Shown here piece by piece: positions 1 to 10,900 of a DNA stretch of 64,000 bases. The translations under genes were made by a program, and so were the position numbers. How positions within the stretch are numbered: the first letter of the stretch is position 1; each line of letters starts with the position of its first letter. The notes under the pieces were generated by a model. That model saw only the letters and a program-made list of their open reading frames with translations. It was not told the DNA's origin and did no database searches. The DNA is from Omphiscola glabra. Lineage: Eukaryota; Mollusca; Gastropoda; Lymnaeidae. The stretch covers positions 6,905,012 to 6,969,011 of the forward strand of contig OZ024809.1 of NCBI GenBank assembly GCA_964017045.1, read 5' to 3'.

Positions 1-43
1 CTCTGAACCACCACGTCTCACCCCAACACCACGTCTCACTCTC

Positions 44-147
44 TCTCTCTCACTCTCTCTCCCTCTCTCTCTCTCTCTCCCTCTCTCTCTCTCTCTGCCC
101 CAACCCTCACGTCTCACACACACACCCTCTCTCTCTCTCTCTCTCTA
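44..147. repeat. CT-rich microsatellite
   Basis: Two blocks of CT dinucleotides interrupted by CCCCAAC-type sequence. Simple repeat, no coding content. Confidence 0.85.
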
Positions 148-334
148 CCCCAACATCCACTTCACTCGCCATTGATTGGATCGACCAATTCGAGTGACCA
201 TCTGGCCGGACAATTCAACAACTATGCCCGCAGTCAATAAAGGGGACTCTTTCTCTCGTGAGTACCGAGTATATAAACATTGTCTCTGGTCAGTTTGGCC
301 TCCCAGGCGAGCTGGGTGCTTGACAAGGAACTAG

Positions 335-1165
335 AACAAGCAGTGACCCATAACAAGCAGTGACCCATAACAAGCAGTGACCCATACCAAGCAGTGACCC
401 ATAACAAGCAGTGACCCATAACAAGCAGTGACCCATAACAAGCAGTGACCCATAACAAGCAGTGACCCATAACAAGCAGTGACCCATAACAAGCAGTGAC
501 CCATAACAAGCAGTGACCCATAACAAGCAGTGACCCATAACAAGCAGTGACCCATAACAAGCAGTGACCCATAACAAGCAGTGACCCATAACAAGCAGTG
601 ACCCATAACAAGCAGTGACCCATAACAAGCAGTGACCCATAACAAGCAGTGACCCATAACAAGCAGTGACCCATAACAAGCAGTGACCCATAACAAGCAG
701 TGACCCATAACAAGCAGTGACCCATAACAAGCAGTGACCCATAACAAGCAGTGACCCATAACAAGCAGTGACCCATAACAAGCAGTGACCCATAACAAGA
801 AGTGAACCATAACAAGCAGTGAACCATAACAAGCAGTGACCCATAACAAGAAGTGACCCATAACAAGCAGTGAGCCATAACAAGCAGTGAGCCATAACAA
901 GCAGTGAAATATAGCAAATAGTGAACCATAACAAACAGTGAACAATAGCAAATAGTGAACCATAGCCAGCAGTGAACCATAACAAACAGTGAACCATAGC
1001 AAATAGCGAACCATAACTAGCAGTGAACCATAACAAACAGTGAATCATAGCGAATAGTGAATCATAGCGAATAGTGAACCGTAACTAGCAGTGAACCATA
1101 ACAAACAGTGAATCATAGCGAATAGTGAACCATAACTAGCAGTGAACCATAGCACGCAGTGAATT
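335..1165. repeat. 17-bp minisatellite
   Basis: About 30 near-perfect copies of a 17-bp unit (cccataacaagcagtga) run from 335 to about 850. More diverged copies (aatagtgaaccatagc-like) continue to about 1165. Because 17 is not a multiple of 3, all three minus-strand frames stay open and give spurious proteins of about 250 residues with a 17-residue period. I do not call a gene here. Confidence 0.93.
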
Positions 1166-1233
1166 GAGTGAAGAATCGGTAAGATGTGTTTGACACCCAC
1201 ACCCCTCGTGGTTTTTGTATACACCTTTTCCCG

Positions 1234-1318
1234 ATCTTTGTGTGCACTCCACTGTAATCTTTGTGTGCACCCCACTGTAATCTTTGTGTGCACTTCACTG
1301 TAATCTTTGTGGTACACC
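1234..1318. repeat. ~23-bp tandem repeat
   Basis: About four copies of a unit containing ctttgtgtgcac and cactgtaat, with small variants. Short array directly before the SPIN-like element. Confidence 0.75.
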
Positions 1319-1422
1319 ATCCTCTCGATCTATGTGTACAGCCTTCGGTACTTATCAATTGTACTGTATCTTATTGTTTAAAAAACATATATCCGACACA
1401 CAAAATAGAAATTCTCCTAAAA

Positions 1423-1619
1423 CAGCGGTCCTCAACCTTATTAATTCCGCGACCCTTTAATACATTCCCTCATGTTGTGGCGACCCCCAGCCATAAAATT
1501 ATTTTTGTTTCTACTTCATAACTGTAGAGTATATGTGTTTTCAGATGGTCTTAGGCGACCCCAGGGAAAGGGTCGCGCGACCCCCAAAGGGGTCGCGACC
1601 CACAGGTTGAGAACCGCTG
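1423..1619 (-). mobile_element. SPIN-like hAT MITE
   Basis: A 197-bp element. On the minus strand it starts cagcggttctcaacctgtgg and continues with gggtcgcgacccc, ggggtcgcctaagaccat, ggaaaacacatat-like sequence, an ataattttatgg core and cgccacaacatgagg, and ends in ggttgaggaccgctg. The terminal inverted repeats are CAGCGGT...ACCGCTG. It is flanked by an 8-bp duplication, tcctaaaa (1415-1422) and tcttaaaa (1620-1627), with one mismatch. The sequence matches what I remember of the SPIN ('space invader') hAT consensus, known from several tetrapods, a triatomine bug and Lymnaea. No transposase is present. A closely related hAT family is the alternative. Confidence 0.85.
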
Positions 1620-2099
1620 TCTTAAAATCTCTATTTCCAATATGGCGCCAGGTAGATAAACCAATGTTATATTCCGGTCTCCGCCGCGGTTCGAGAGGAA
1701 AGATGGCGGGCAGCGAGTGAATATGACGTCTCCGGGAATCTCCAAACTTTTACTTTTATTAGATGATTGGCCCTCGCCAACTTCAGTTATCCGCCCTCTT
1801 CTGTAACGGTAGACCAGCCCCTACGTTTGTTCCAGTTGAAAATACTTCCACGAGTGTGCCGGTCACGAGTGTTCCGGCTGAAGCTATTCATCACAAGATT
1901 TTTACCGACCTGTTTTTTTAAAACATTCAGATTTAAATGGAAAATAAACACGACTTCTTTTTCTTTTTTTTTTAATCTTTTTTTTTTCTTTATATTTTTA
2001 TTTAAATTTTTGAAATTCTTCAAATTTAAATTAGTTTTATAATTTAAATTTAATTTCGTTATTTTTAAATATTAAGAAATCAAATATGTTACTGTTACA

Positions 2100-2126
<27 letters not shown>
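2100..2126. repeat. poly-C tract
   Basis: 27 consecutive C residues, one of many C or G homopolymer runs in the window. Length is likely unreliable in any assembly. Confidence 0.9.
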
Positions 2127-2131
<5 letters not shown>

Positions 2132-2270
2132 TTGTATTTTGCCAATATTTTAGATGTGACAAAACCATTACATTAAGATGAGATCTGTCTTGTGTCGGAC
2201 TGGTGGGACTGCATTGAAAGTCATTATTTTATGACTCAGAAGTCTCTGAAGCAAACAAAAACCACCACAC

Positions 2271-2445
2271 TCCATTGCCACCTTCCGTTCTAACACACAC
2301 TCCATTGCCACCTTCCGTTCTAACACACACCCCATTGCCACCTTCCGTTCTAACACACACTCCATTGCCACCTTCCGTTCTAACACACACTCCATTGCCA
2401 CCTTCCGTTCTAACACACACACACACCATTGCCGCCTTCCGTTCT
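2271..2445. repeat. 30-bp minisatellite
   Basis: Five to six copies of a 30-bp unit containing ccattgccaccttccgttct followed by aacacacact. It stays open in several frames on both strands because 30 is a multiple of 3 and the unit lacks stops. No gene inferred. Confidence 0.9.
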
Positions 2446-3896
2446 AATGAGCCCATTAACTAACATTTTGTTATTATTATTATTATCATCCTCATCTTTA
2501 TGATTACTATTATTATTATTAGTTTTTTTAAAACTATTCCTGTGCTACTTATAACTTATGACTATTATTAGTAATATATATGCCATCCTTCCGTCTTCGC
2601 GAGACGATGGAGTAGCTATGCCAGGCCTACACTTGACGAGTGGCTCTCTAGGCTAATCCTGGAGTCATTGATTCCTGGTTAGATTTGGCCTTTCGTATTG
2701 TTCCTTTTGTTGCAAGGGCTTCGTTTCGCACATCTTCTGCCTGTTTGACTCCATATGGACCTATATTATGCATGCTATTAAATGTGCTGGGCGCCAAGAA
2801 GATTTTTGTTTGATTAGCGGGGAGTGGGGGGGGGGGGGATCGCCGAGAATTTTATTATAACCTACAGTATAAATGATATATATGAATTAACCTTACTGAA
2901 TTGTTTTCACCTAAAAAAACATGGATTCACACAACAAAAAAAACTTCCTTAGATGTTCCCCATCCTGGACACTTAACTGTGTGACGTGTGTTTGTTACCC
3001 TCGCCTCTCGTGTGTGCGTGCATGTTGTTTAGGATGCTGCTGTGCAAATAAGGATGAGAGACGTTAGACGAGGACGGCTGACGAGGGCACAAAGGGGGCA
3101 GGCGCTCACTTGTAAAAGAAAGGACGTTTTTGGCCAGTGAGTCCCCTATGACAAGTGAATTCGGTGGTAATTGGAGGGGAGGCTCAAGTATTTGTGAAGG
3201 AGCCCCACTTTGTTGGGGTCCCCGCCTTTGGGATACCTCCCCTGTCATCAAGAAATCCCAAGGTTAAGGTCGCGGCCGAAGTTGTATTTTCACACGCGCG
3301 GAGGAACAGACAAAAAATCAACAAAAAAAAAAGTATAATATTATAATGACAGTATTCATGTGATTAATTATACCCTCGTCAGTTCCTTCCCTTTGTGATC
3401 ACCACGCAATGTCCTCCTTTATTTCATTGTCTCCCCTTGATCTTTGTCTCTCTTCATTCCCTTGGCTTTCCGTCATCCCGATCAGTTGTTTTTTCAAGAC
3501 CCATCAGGGACTACCCTCGTGGTTGTCAAAAAACACCCGCACCTCACCCCAACTCGTCCCCCCTAACAGCACCCCCACCCCTCTTTTTCCCGTCGCGCCC
3601 CAACACTTTCTTTCCATCAATGAAATCGGAAATGTTCTGGTGGTTCTCATTCTTGTCCCCCGTGTCTTTACCCCACTCCCCTTCCACCCCCTCCCCTCCC
3701 TCTCCCCCATCCCCTCTCCTCTCCATCCCCCTCCCCTTCCCCTCTCCCCTCCCCCCTCCCCGAAACTCCTTATCCCGTGTCCTCCCCGCACCGATCCTCC
3801 TATCATCATCATCACACACACTTTCCCTGCCTCCGCTAGCTGTGTGTGGGTGACCTCATCTCACAGTTTACAAAAAAAAAGACCATGCAATGTAAG
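2446..3896. other. no gene recognised; low-complexity stretches
   Basis: Contains an ATT-rich microsatellite (about 2467-2525), a small hairpin around 2595-2610 (cgtcttcgcgagacg), a G-run near 2826 and a strongly pyrimidine-rich tract at about 3655-3780. The long + strand frame starting at 3409 is open mainly because of this tract and the following minisatellite. No splice-site-bounded coding segment was recognised. Confidence 0.6.
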
Positions 3897-3907
3897 TGTG
3901 TTCATGC

Positions 3908-4303
3908 GAAGGAGAGACGGTGATTATCAACACAAAATGCTCTTAAGGAGAGACGGTGATTATCAACACAAAATGCTCTTAAGGAGAGACGGTGATTATC
4001 AACACAAAATGCTCTTAAGGAGAGACGGTGATTATCAACACAAAATGCTCTTAAGGAGAGATGGTGATTATCAACACAAAATGCTCTTAAGGAGAGACGG
4101 TGATTATCAACACAAAATGCTCTTAAGGAGAGACGGTGATTATCAACACAAAATGCTCTTAAGGAGAGACGGTGATTATCAACACAAAATGCTCTTAAGG
4201 AGAGACGGTGATTATCAACACAAAATGCTCTTAAGGAGAGACGGTGATTATCAACACAAAATGCTCTTAAGGAGAGACGGTGATTATCAACACAAAATAC
4301 TCT
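3908..4303. repeat. 36-bp minisatellite (11 copies)
   Basis: Eleven almost identical 36-bp units containing aaggagagacggtgattatc, in direct tandem. 36 is a multiple of 3, so the + strand reads as a perfect 12-residue repeat (LRRDGDYQHKML). This is in-frame by arithmetic. There is no flanking coding evidence, so I treat it as non-coding. Confidence 0.92.
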
Positions 4304-4510
4304 TTTCTAGAATTGTTCCCCTTGCATTAAAAAAAAAATAGAAGTTTTGAATTGTAAGACGTTGTTTACATTAGCTCCCCTGCACAACCCCGGAAGTCTG
4401 CAGTTGATTCCAAACATTTACGTGGGAATAACTTCTGGCTTAATATAACTACACGGATCATTCATTGTATCACGTGGGCTAAAGCCTTCTTTAAAAAAGA
4501 AAACACACAC

Positions 4511-4518
<8 letters not shown>

Positions 4519-4585
<67 letters not shown>
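4519..4585. repeat. (TA)n microsatellite
   Basis: Uninterrupted TA dinucleotides after a short ACAC stretch. Confidence 0.95.
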
Positions 4586-4587
<2 letters not shown>

Positions 4588-5436
4588 ACTTAATATACTG
4601 GCTTAAATACCTAGAAGGACTTATTCTGTAGAGGTTTTCTGATTTTGTCGTTTTATGTGACTACAAAATTGAAAGGCCCATAAGTTACTTAGCATTGACT
4701 TGACCTGTGACCCCGTTCACCTTGAACTAATCCCGACAGCCTGTGCACATGACGTAAGTTGCCAGGAGTCGGAACATGCCGTATTCATCACGATAGTTCC
4801 CCGCGTGTACGATGCAAATGACATCCACATTTTCCCAATTAGTCCCCGAAATCCTAAATGTCTAGACACGTCAATTATGACCGGCCTATAGAAATAAATG
4901 GCAATTATTGACAAAACTCAACGGGACACCAGGCAGGCGGGGCGTTTTGGTACTATGCCAGTGGTTCTCGCACTGTGTAACAATTACCGACTTGCCAAAG
5001 GAAAATTCTCGCCAGGGGCAGAGACTGGATTTTGGCGCCCCATGGTGATTTCTTTTAACATGCATTTTTTTTTTTTACAAGTGAATAATGAATTTTTAGG
5101 CGCCTGGGCCAGCACCCCCTTCGACCCACGCCTGTGACGGCCCTGGTAACAATATTCTCATCATCTGCTGTTGCCATCCCGTAGATCTTATTTACTTGAA
5201 TCAACAAAATTATTCTCAGCTTATTCAACCGGGGCCATAACCTAAGTTAACTTACTGGCTCATTCAGGAAAAACAAAATATGCTGCCGGAACACGATATC
5301 ATGTGTAAAATATGTTTTTGGTCGATGCGCCTTTACGTGATCATCTTAAGTGCCACACTGGTTTTTTTAATTTTATTTACGTGTCTCCGGTGAAAAGTGT
5401 GAGAACTGTTGTACAGTAGTACATTATATGCGACGG

Positions 5437-5509
5437 TTGCTGGGTGGCCAAGCGCTCTAAATCAAGTCAATCCCAAGCATGTAGACTGGAGTCCAATCCC
5501 CAGCAAAAG
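5437..5509 (+). mobile_element. tRNA-like SINE head (candidate)
   Basis: The stretch gctgggtggccaagcgctct resembles an A box of a Leu/Ser-type tRNA. About 40 bp later ctggagtccaatccccagc resembles a B box and T arm, and GCTGGG can pair with the closing cccagc. Spacing fits a tRNA-derived SINE head or a decayed tRNA. A short tandem repeat follows directly where a SINE body or tail would be. Confidence 0.5.
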
Positions 5510-5702
5510 CATAGACAAGCACGGAGAAGCAGAGACAAGCACAGACAAGCTGAGACAAGCAGAGACAAGCACAGACAAGCAGAGACAAGCACAGACAAGC
5601 ACTGAGAAGCAGAGACAAGCACAGACAAGCAGAGACAAGCACAGACAAGCAGAGCCAAGCACGGAGAAGCAGAGACAAGCACAGACAAGCACGGAGAAGC
5701 AA
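5510..5702. repeat. 9/18-bp tandem repeat
   Basis: About 20 units of agacaagca or agacaagcag type, abutting the tRNA-like sequence. It opens frames on both strands. Not coding. Confidence 0.88.
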
Positions 5703-5725
5703 ATAAAAACACCAGCATCCCGCGT

Positions 5726-5895
5726 GGATGGGACTCATTAACCTTGGCATTGGACTCGTTAACCTTGGGATGGGACTCGTTAACCTTGGGATGGACTCGT
5801 TAACCTTGGGATGGACTCGTTAACCTTGGGATGGGACTCGTTAACCTTGGGATGGGACTCGTTAACCTTGGGATGGGACTCGTTAACCTTGGGAT
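5726..5895. repeat. ~21-bp tandem repeat
   Basis: Eight copies of a unit like gggactcgttaaccttggga, with single-base indels, ending at the SPIN-like element. Confidence 0.85.
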
Positions 5896-5912
5896 GACAC
5901 CTCGACCTGAGG

Positions 5913-6102
5913 CAGTGGTTCTCAACCTGTGGGTCGCGACCCCTTTTGGGGGTCGAACGAACCTTTCAGGGGGGTCGCCTAAGGCCATTGGAAAACACAT
6001 ATACTTTAGGGTTATGAAGTAGCAACGAAAATAATTTTGTGGTCGGGGGTCGCCACAACATGAAGAACTGTATTTAAGGGTCGCGGCATTAGGAAGGTTG
6101 AC
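5913..6102 (+). mobile_element. SPIN-like hAT MITE, degraded 3' end
   Basis: Second copy of the element at 1423-1619, in the opposite orientation. It begins cagtggttctcaacctgtgg, then gtcgcgaccccttttggggg, ggggtcgcctaaggccat, ttatgaagtagcaacgaaaa, taattttgtgg, gtcgccacaacatgaagaac and gggtcgcggcattaggaagg. The last dozen bases of the right inverted repeat are lost or diverged, so no target duplication can be scored. Confidence 0.85.
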
Positions 6103-7115
6103 CTACGAGAAGGCATGCGCTGAAGTCCCGTAGGCGGTATGACATTGGCACAATGAAAATTCCGACAACCTCTGCGACGTGGAACGCGTGAAGAGCACAG
6201 TGGGCCACAAGAAACATTGCTGGTCATCTACTGCATCCTGGTCTAATCCCAAGTCATCTTGACCAAGTCTTGCCATAGGACGGAGCTCAGGGCTGAAACT
6301 CGAGTTGAAACCGTGTTCATCTTCGCATGAGATCGACGAACACAACACGGGTGAGAGCCGTTAAAATGGCTACGTGACATGGAACGAATGAAGACCGTTG
6401 ATTGGGGATTTCAGTAAATGAAATGAATGAGAACCATTGTCTGGGGTACAGTACATGAAATAAGTGAGAATCCTTGACTAGGGTACACTCCATGAAGCGA
6501 GTACTGCACCATGGTAATGTTGTTTTTCCGCTGACGGCCATTAGGGAAAATGTGTAACTGGTAATGTTATTACCAGCAAATCATCATATGGATTTGGGGA
6601 CGAAAACGAACCATTTGAACGATGCCCAAGTCATAAAAATGGCTCATTTCTGCACTTAAGTACCGATACATACTTTCATCTTTGGCCTTTATTAGTGTTG
6701 TTTTTTTTCTTGGGTTTTAGAGCATGTCTGATCAGTGGCGTTTCCGTGAGGTGAAATGAGGGGAGGGGGTCGGGAAATAACAGTTAATACTTAACAGTCA
6801 CTGCACGTTCAATGACGTCATTCCTCGGATTTTTATGCCGTAACCCATCAATTTTCACCATTGCTTTCTCCTCAAAGACAAAAGTGGGGGAGGGGTTGCC
6901 CCACTCACCTTCCTAGAATCCGCCGCTGCATCTGCTCATTAGCGTCACTGAGCAGGTTCTAATAACAGAAAATGGCGCCACGTGAAAACGATAACATTGA
7001 GGGTAAGATCATAGAGTTGCAGCGACTAACGAGAAGCCATAACGTGCTCTGTGAGAGATCTCAGCCGAGGCGGGGACGTGAGGGGGGGGGGAGCGGGACG
7101 AGCGCGGCAACGATG
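6103..7115. other. unique sequence, no recognised gene
   Basis: Between about 6340 and 6520 there are loosely repeated segments of the form catgaaatgaatgagaacc. The frames at 6103-6348 and 6972-7154 show no domain I recognise and no good splice context. Not called. Confidence 0.5.
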
Positions 7116-7606
7116 CTCATTTTGGTCTCGATGAAAGTCGACTTTAATTTCTGAAATGACAATTTCCAGGTTCATTTTGGTCTTGATGAAAGTCAACTCT
7201 AATTTCTGAAATGACAATTTCCAGTCTCATTTTGGTCTTGATGAAAGTCAACTTTAATTTCTGAAATGACAACTTCCAGGTTCATTTTGGTCTCGATGAA
7301 AGTCAACTTTAAGTTCTGAAATGACAATTTCCAGGCTCATTTTGGTCTCGATGAAAGTCGACTTTAATTTCTGAAATGACAATTTCCAGGTTCATTTTGG
7401 TCTTGATGAAAGTCAACTCTAATTTCTGAAATGACAATGTCCATGTTCATTTTGGTCTTGATGAAAGTCAACTCTAAGTTCTGAAATGACAATGTCCAGG
7501 TTCATTTTGGTCTTGATGAAAGTCAACTCTAAGTTCTGAAATGACAATTTCCAGGTTCATTTTGGTCTCGATGAAAGTCAACTTTAAGTTCTGAAATGAC
7601 AATTTC
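7116..7606. repeat. 55-bp minisatellite bounded by G and C runs
   Basis: About nine copies of a 55-bp unit beginning ttcattttggtctcgatgaa and ending atgacaatttccagg. A G run at about 7082-7091 lies to the left and a C run at about 7636-7650 to the right. The minus-strand frames are artefacts. Confidence 0.92.
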
Positions 7607-7702
7607 GTCGAGTGCACTGGTACCAAAACGTCTCCCCCCCCCCCCCCCCCCGGCCCCATGGGGTACTTTAAGACAATGATTATTTATTTACTTTATTTAT
7701 TT

Positions 7703-7967
7703 CAGGTACACATCCCTCATTGACTTTAACCTTGAAAATTTTGTCCCCTCCCCTGGTACATGCACTCCCTCATTGACTTTAACCTTGAAAATTTTGTCCC
7801 CTCCCCAGGTATATGCACTCCTTCATTGACTTTAACCTTGAAAATGTTGTCCCCTCCCCAGGTACATGCACTCCCTCATTGACTTTAACCTTGAAAATTG
7901 TGTCCCCTCCCCAGGTGTATGCACTCCCTCATTGACTTTAACCTTGAAAATTTTGTCCCCTCCCCAG
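7703..7967. repeat. 53-bp minisatellite containing a copied splice acceptor
   Basis: Five copies of a 53-bp unit that includes ctcattgactttaaccttga and a tail gtcccctccccag followed by gtatatgcactcc. The last junction, cag then gtatatgcactcc at 7965-7968, is the acceptor and start of the glypican exon at 7968. Each unit therefore carries a copy of the acceptor plus the first bases of the exon. Confidence 0.9.
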
Positions 7968-10900
7968 GTATATGCACTCCGTCACCGAGGCCAACATTAT
8001 CAGCCAGGTGAAAAATAATCCAGAGGTCAAGGTGACGTTGACGCCAGACCCGGCCGTGATGAGTGTCAGGGAAGTTTTGATTCACATGTACCGGGTATGT
8101 CAGTGTTTGTACTTTGTCCTTTTTGTACCTGGTTCTTTATATGAGTTCTTATGTTGTTGTACACACTGGTTTATTTAGACATATCTTGGGATAGGTCCCA
8201 ATGTTCATAAGTCATTTTTTACACCCTACTCTGATTAAGTTCTATATAGTGTATGTACGTCATGTGTTTTATGTACGTCATGTGTTTTATGTACGTCATG
8301 TGTTTTATGTACGCCATGTGTTTTATGTACGTCATGTGTTTTATGTACGTCATGTGTTTTATGTACGTCATGTGTTTTATGTACGTCATGTGTTTTAAAC
8401 GCCAGTCTCACAAAACACACATACTTACCTACATACACACATACTTACCTACATACACACATACTTAACTACATACACACATACGTACCTACATAAACAC
8501 AGATACTTAACTACCGTGAACATACACATTTACATACTTAACTATATAAAACACACGAGTGGCAGACCGAATTTCGGTTTCGGCGCCGACAGTTGCCATT
8601 TGATCATTTTCAGCATAGTGTCGGTTTCGGCCGAAACTGAAAAGTTAACTTTCGGTTTATTTTCGGTTTCGGCTGAAAGTGATTAAGGCTTTCGTTCGTC
8701 TACTATAAGTGAGACTGTCACTCTGTCTGTCTGTCTGTCTGTCAGCTGGCAATGCGATATTCATTACTGTTCGACGTCTTTGTGTCATCGTATGATATAT
8801 GACTAATCTTCTGCGAACACTGCTCACAGCTGTATGATGACCTACTTGTCCGATAATTCGAAAAAATGAAATTTCAAATAGCCTTAGGCAAAGGTAATAG
8901 TTTTTTGGTTTTTTTTGTTTGTTGTTTGTTTGTTTGTTGTTTTCTTTGTTGTTGTTTTTTTTTTTGTGGAAGGGGGGGGGGGGGGGGCTAAACTACCGGA
9001 ATAGTAATATTTATATTTTTATTATTTTTCAAATAAAAATTAGTGAACATTAGGCTTATTCACATCAGTCGTTTATTAAAATTAATAATTTTCATGCTGA
9101 TAAACATTGCCATTGACGAAATAAGAATATCCCACAAAGTTGGAGACGTGTATGGACACAAATGTAAAGAAAGACAATAGGGAAACCTTTAGTAATATTT
9201 AACAACATAATTATTTCAATTTTTAACTAATCAATCTCACGATTATCTCATTTTTAATATTCAAAAAAAAAAAGGGATATAAATATCGATACTTTCCCCC
9301 ATCATTTTTCGACGTACGCAGAGCTCATGCGCGAACGAGTTTTGAAATATCTAAATCTTTCTTTTTCAGTCAAAAGTCTCGTTAAGCTTTCGGGTTTGAC
9401 GTTGGTTTCGGCCGAAAGTCATGTTTAACTTTCGTTTTGATTTCGGTTTCGGCCCAAATCAGAAGCTCACATTCGGTCGGTCTCCAACACACATACTTAC
9501 CTTACACATACCACACATACTTACTCAAACACACTTACCCCCCTACACACACACTCACACATACTTAACTACATACGCTTAAACTCAGACTTGCTCACAC
9601 ACATACACGCGCAGAGACTCACATAAGCACACAATGCCCCAATTCTACACACACGCAGTGACCAGGGCACGGACAGCTTCTACGGGGGCTGTTATCCTCG
9701 CCGTTACATCTAAGATCCCACGGTTTTATTGAGATGGATGGATTCTCCGTGTGACGCAACGAAGACGGCGGCGAGAGTCCAAGAGTGAAAAAGACATTTA
9801 TCTATTTCCGGTAGACGCAGAAAGGGGAATCAACTGGACGTCACCACGTCCTGGTATGGCTGACCTCCCCTGAGAAATCAATACGTCTTATTTAGCTAGC
9901 CATTGAGCAGGGCCGTGGATCGCAGTCTAAGAGGAGCCCTGGGTGGCTGTCTAAGAGGGACCGTAGGTGGCAGTCTAAGAGGGGCCGTGGGTGGCTTTCA
10001 AAGAGGGACAGTGGGTGGCAGTCTAAGAGGGGCGTGGTTGGCAGTCTAAGAGGGGCTTTGGATGGCAGTCTAAGAATGGCTTTGGATGGCAGTCTAAGAG
10101 GGGCTTTGGGTGACTTTCTAAGAGGGGCTTTGGGTGACTTTCTAAGAGGGGCTTTGGATGGCAGTCTAAGAGGCGCTTTGGATGACTTTATAAGAGGGGC
10201 TTTGGATGACTTTATAAGAGGGGCTTTGGGTGGCTATTTAAGATGGTGATAGAACGAATCACAGATTAGGAACTAACAGATTGTTTAGCACAGTGTTTCT
10301 CAAATGGTGGTCCGCGGACCGGCAACGGTCCTGGTCCGGTCCGCACGACATGAATATTTATGGTCGAATAAAAAAAGAAAATGTAACTATTAAACCTGGC
10401 ACCGGTCCCAGGTGCAATCTCTAAACGTGACCAACGGTCAGACAGTTTTAAACATTTGGGAAACGCTGGTTTGGAACATTTTTAATAGAAAAATAACCGT
10501 AGGAAATAAATCACTTTGGGACGAATCATCCAAATAGTCTTGAGAAATAGTCAGCTAAAAAAATCAGCTAAAATAGTCAGATATAAAAGTCTGCTAAATT
10601 CTGGAAGCACACATGTATGTGTGCTCAATGATTTGGGGACAATGTAACACAGCCAGGACAATTTGTAACGTAACGCTATAGGACAATTAGTTACACAAGT
10701 ATGTCAGTTAGCTACACATCTTGGACAAACACTAACACAGTTAGAGCACATGTACACATTCTAATACACACTGTTAAAGGTCATCCTCCGTTTAGGATGT
10801 CAACCCCCGCAGCACCCCCCCCCCCCCCCAAATCTGACCCCAAATGCGATGTATTAAACTTGGTGCGATTGTACAACTGCCGTAATGTGTTTTAAACCAT

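Noticed and set aside
234..1048. Three overlapping minus-strand frames of about 230-250 codons
   Set aside because: They are the three phases of one 17-bp minisatellite, with identical 17-residue periods. No start context, splice signal or domain.
3409..4341. 310-codon + strand frame ending in LRRDGDYQHKML repeats
   Set aside because: Open because of a pyrimidine-rich tract and a 36-bp array. No domain and no codon-like conservation pattern.
4966..5145. Possible hAT MITE starting ccagtggttctcgcactgtg
   Set aside because: The start resembles hAT termini, but the right end (cacgcctgtgacggccctgg) does not pair with it convincingly and no 8-bp duplication is visible.
6972..7154. Frame starting MAPRENDNIEGKII
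   Set aside because: First 30 residues look protein-like and a GGTAAG donor lies within it, but no matching upstream or downstream exon was found and it runs into a G-run and a minisatellite.
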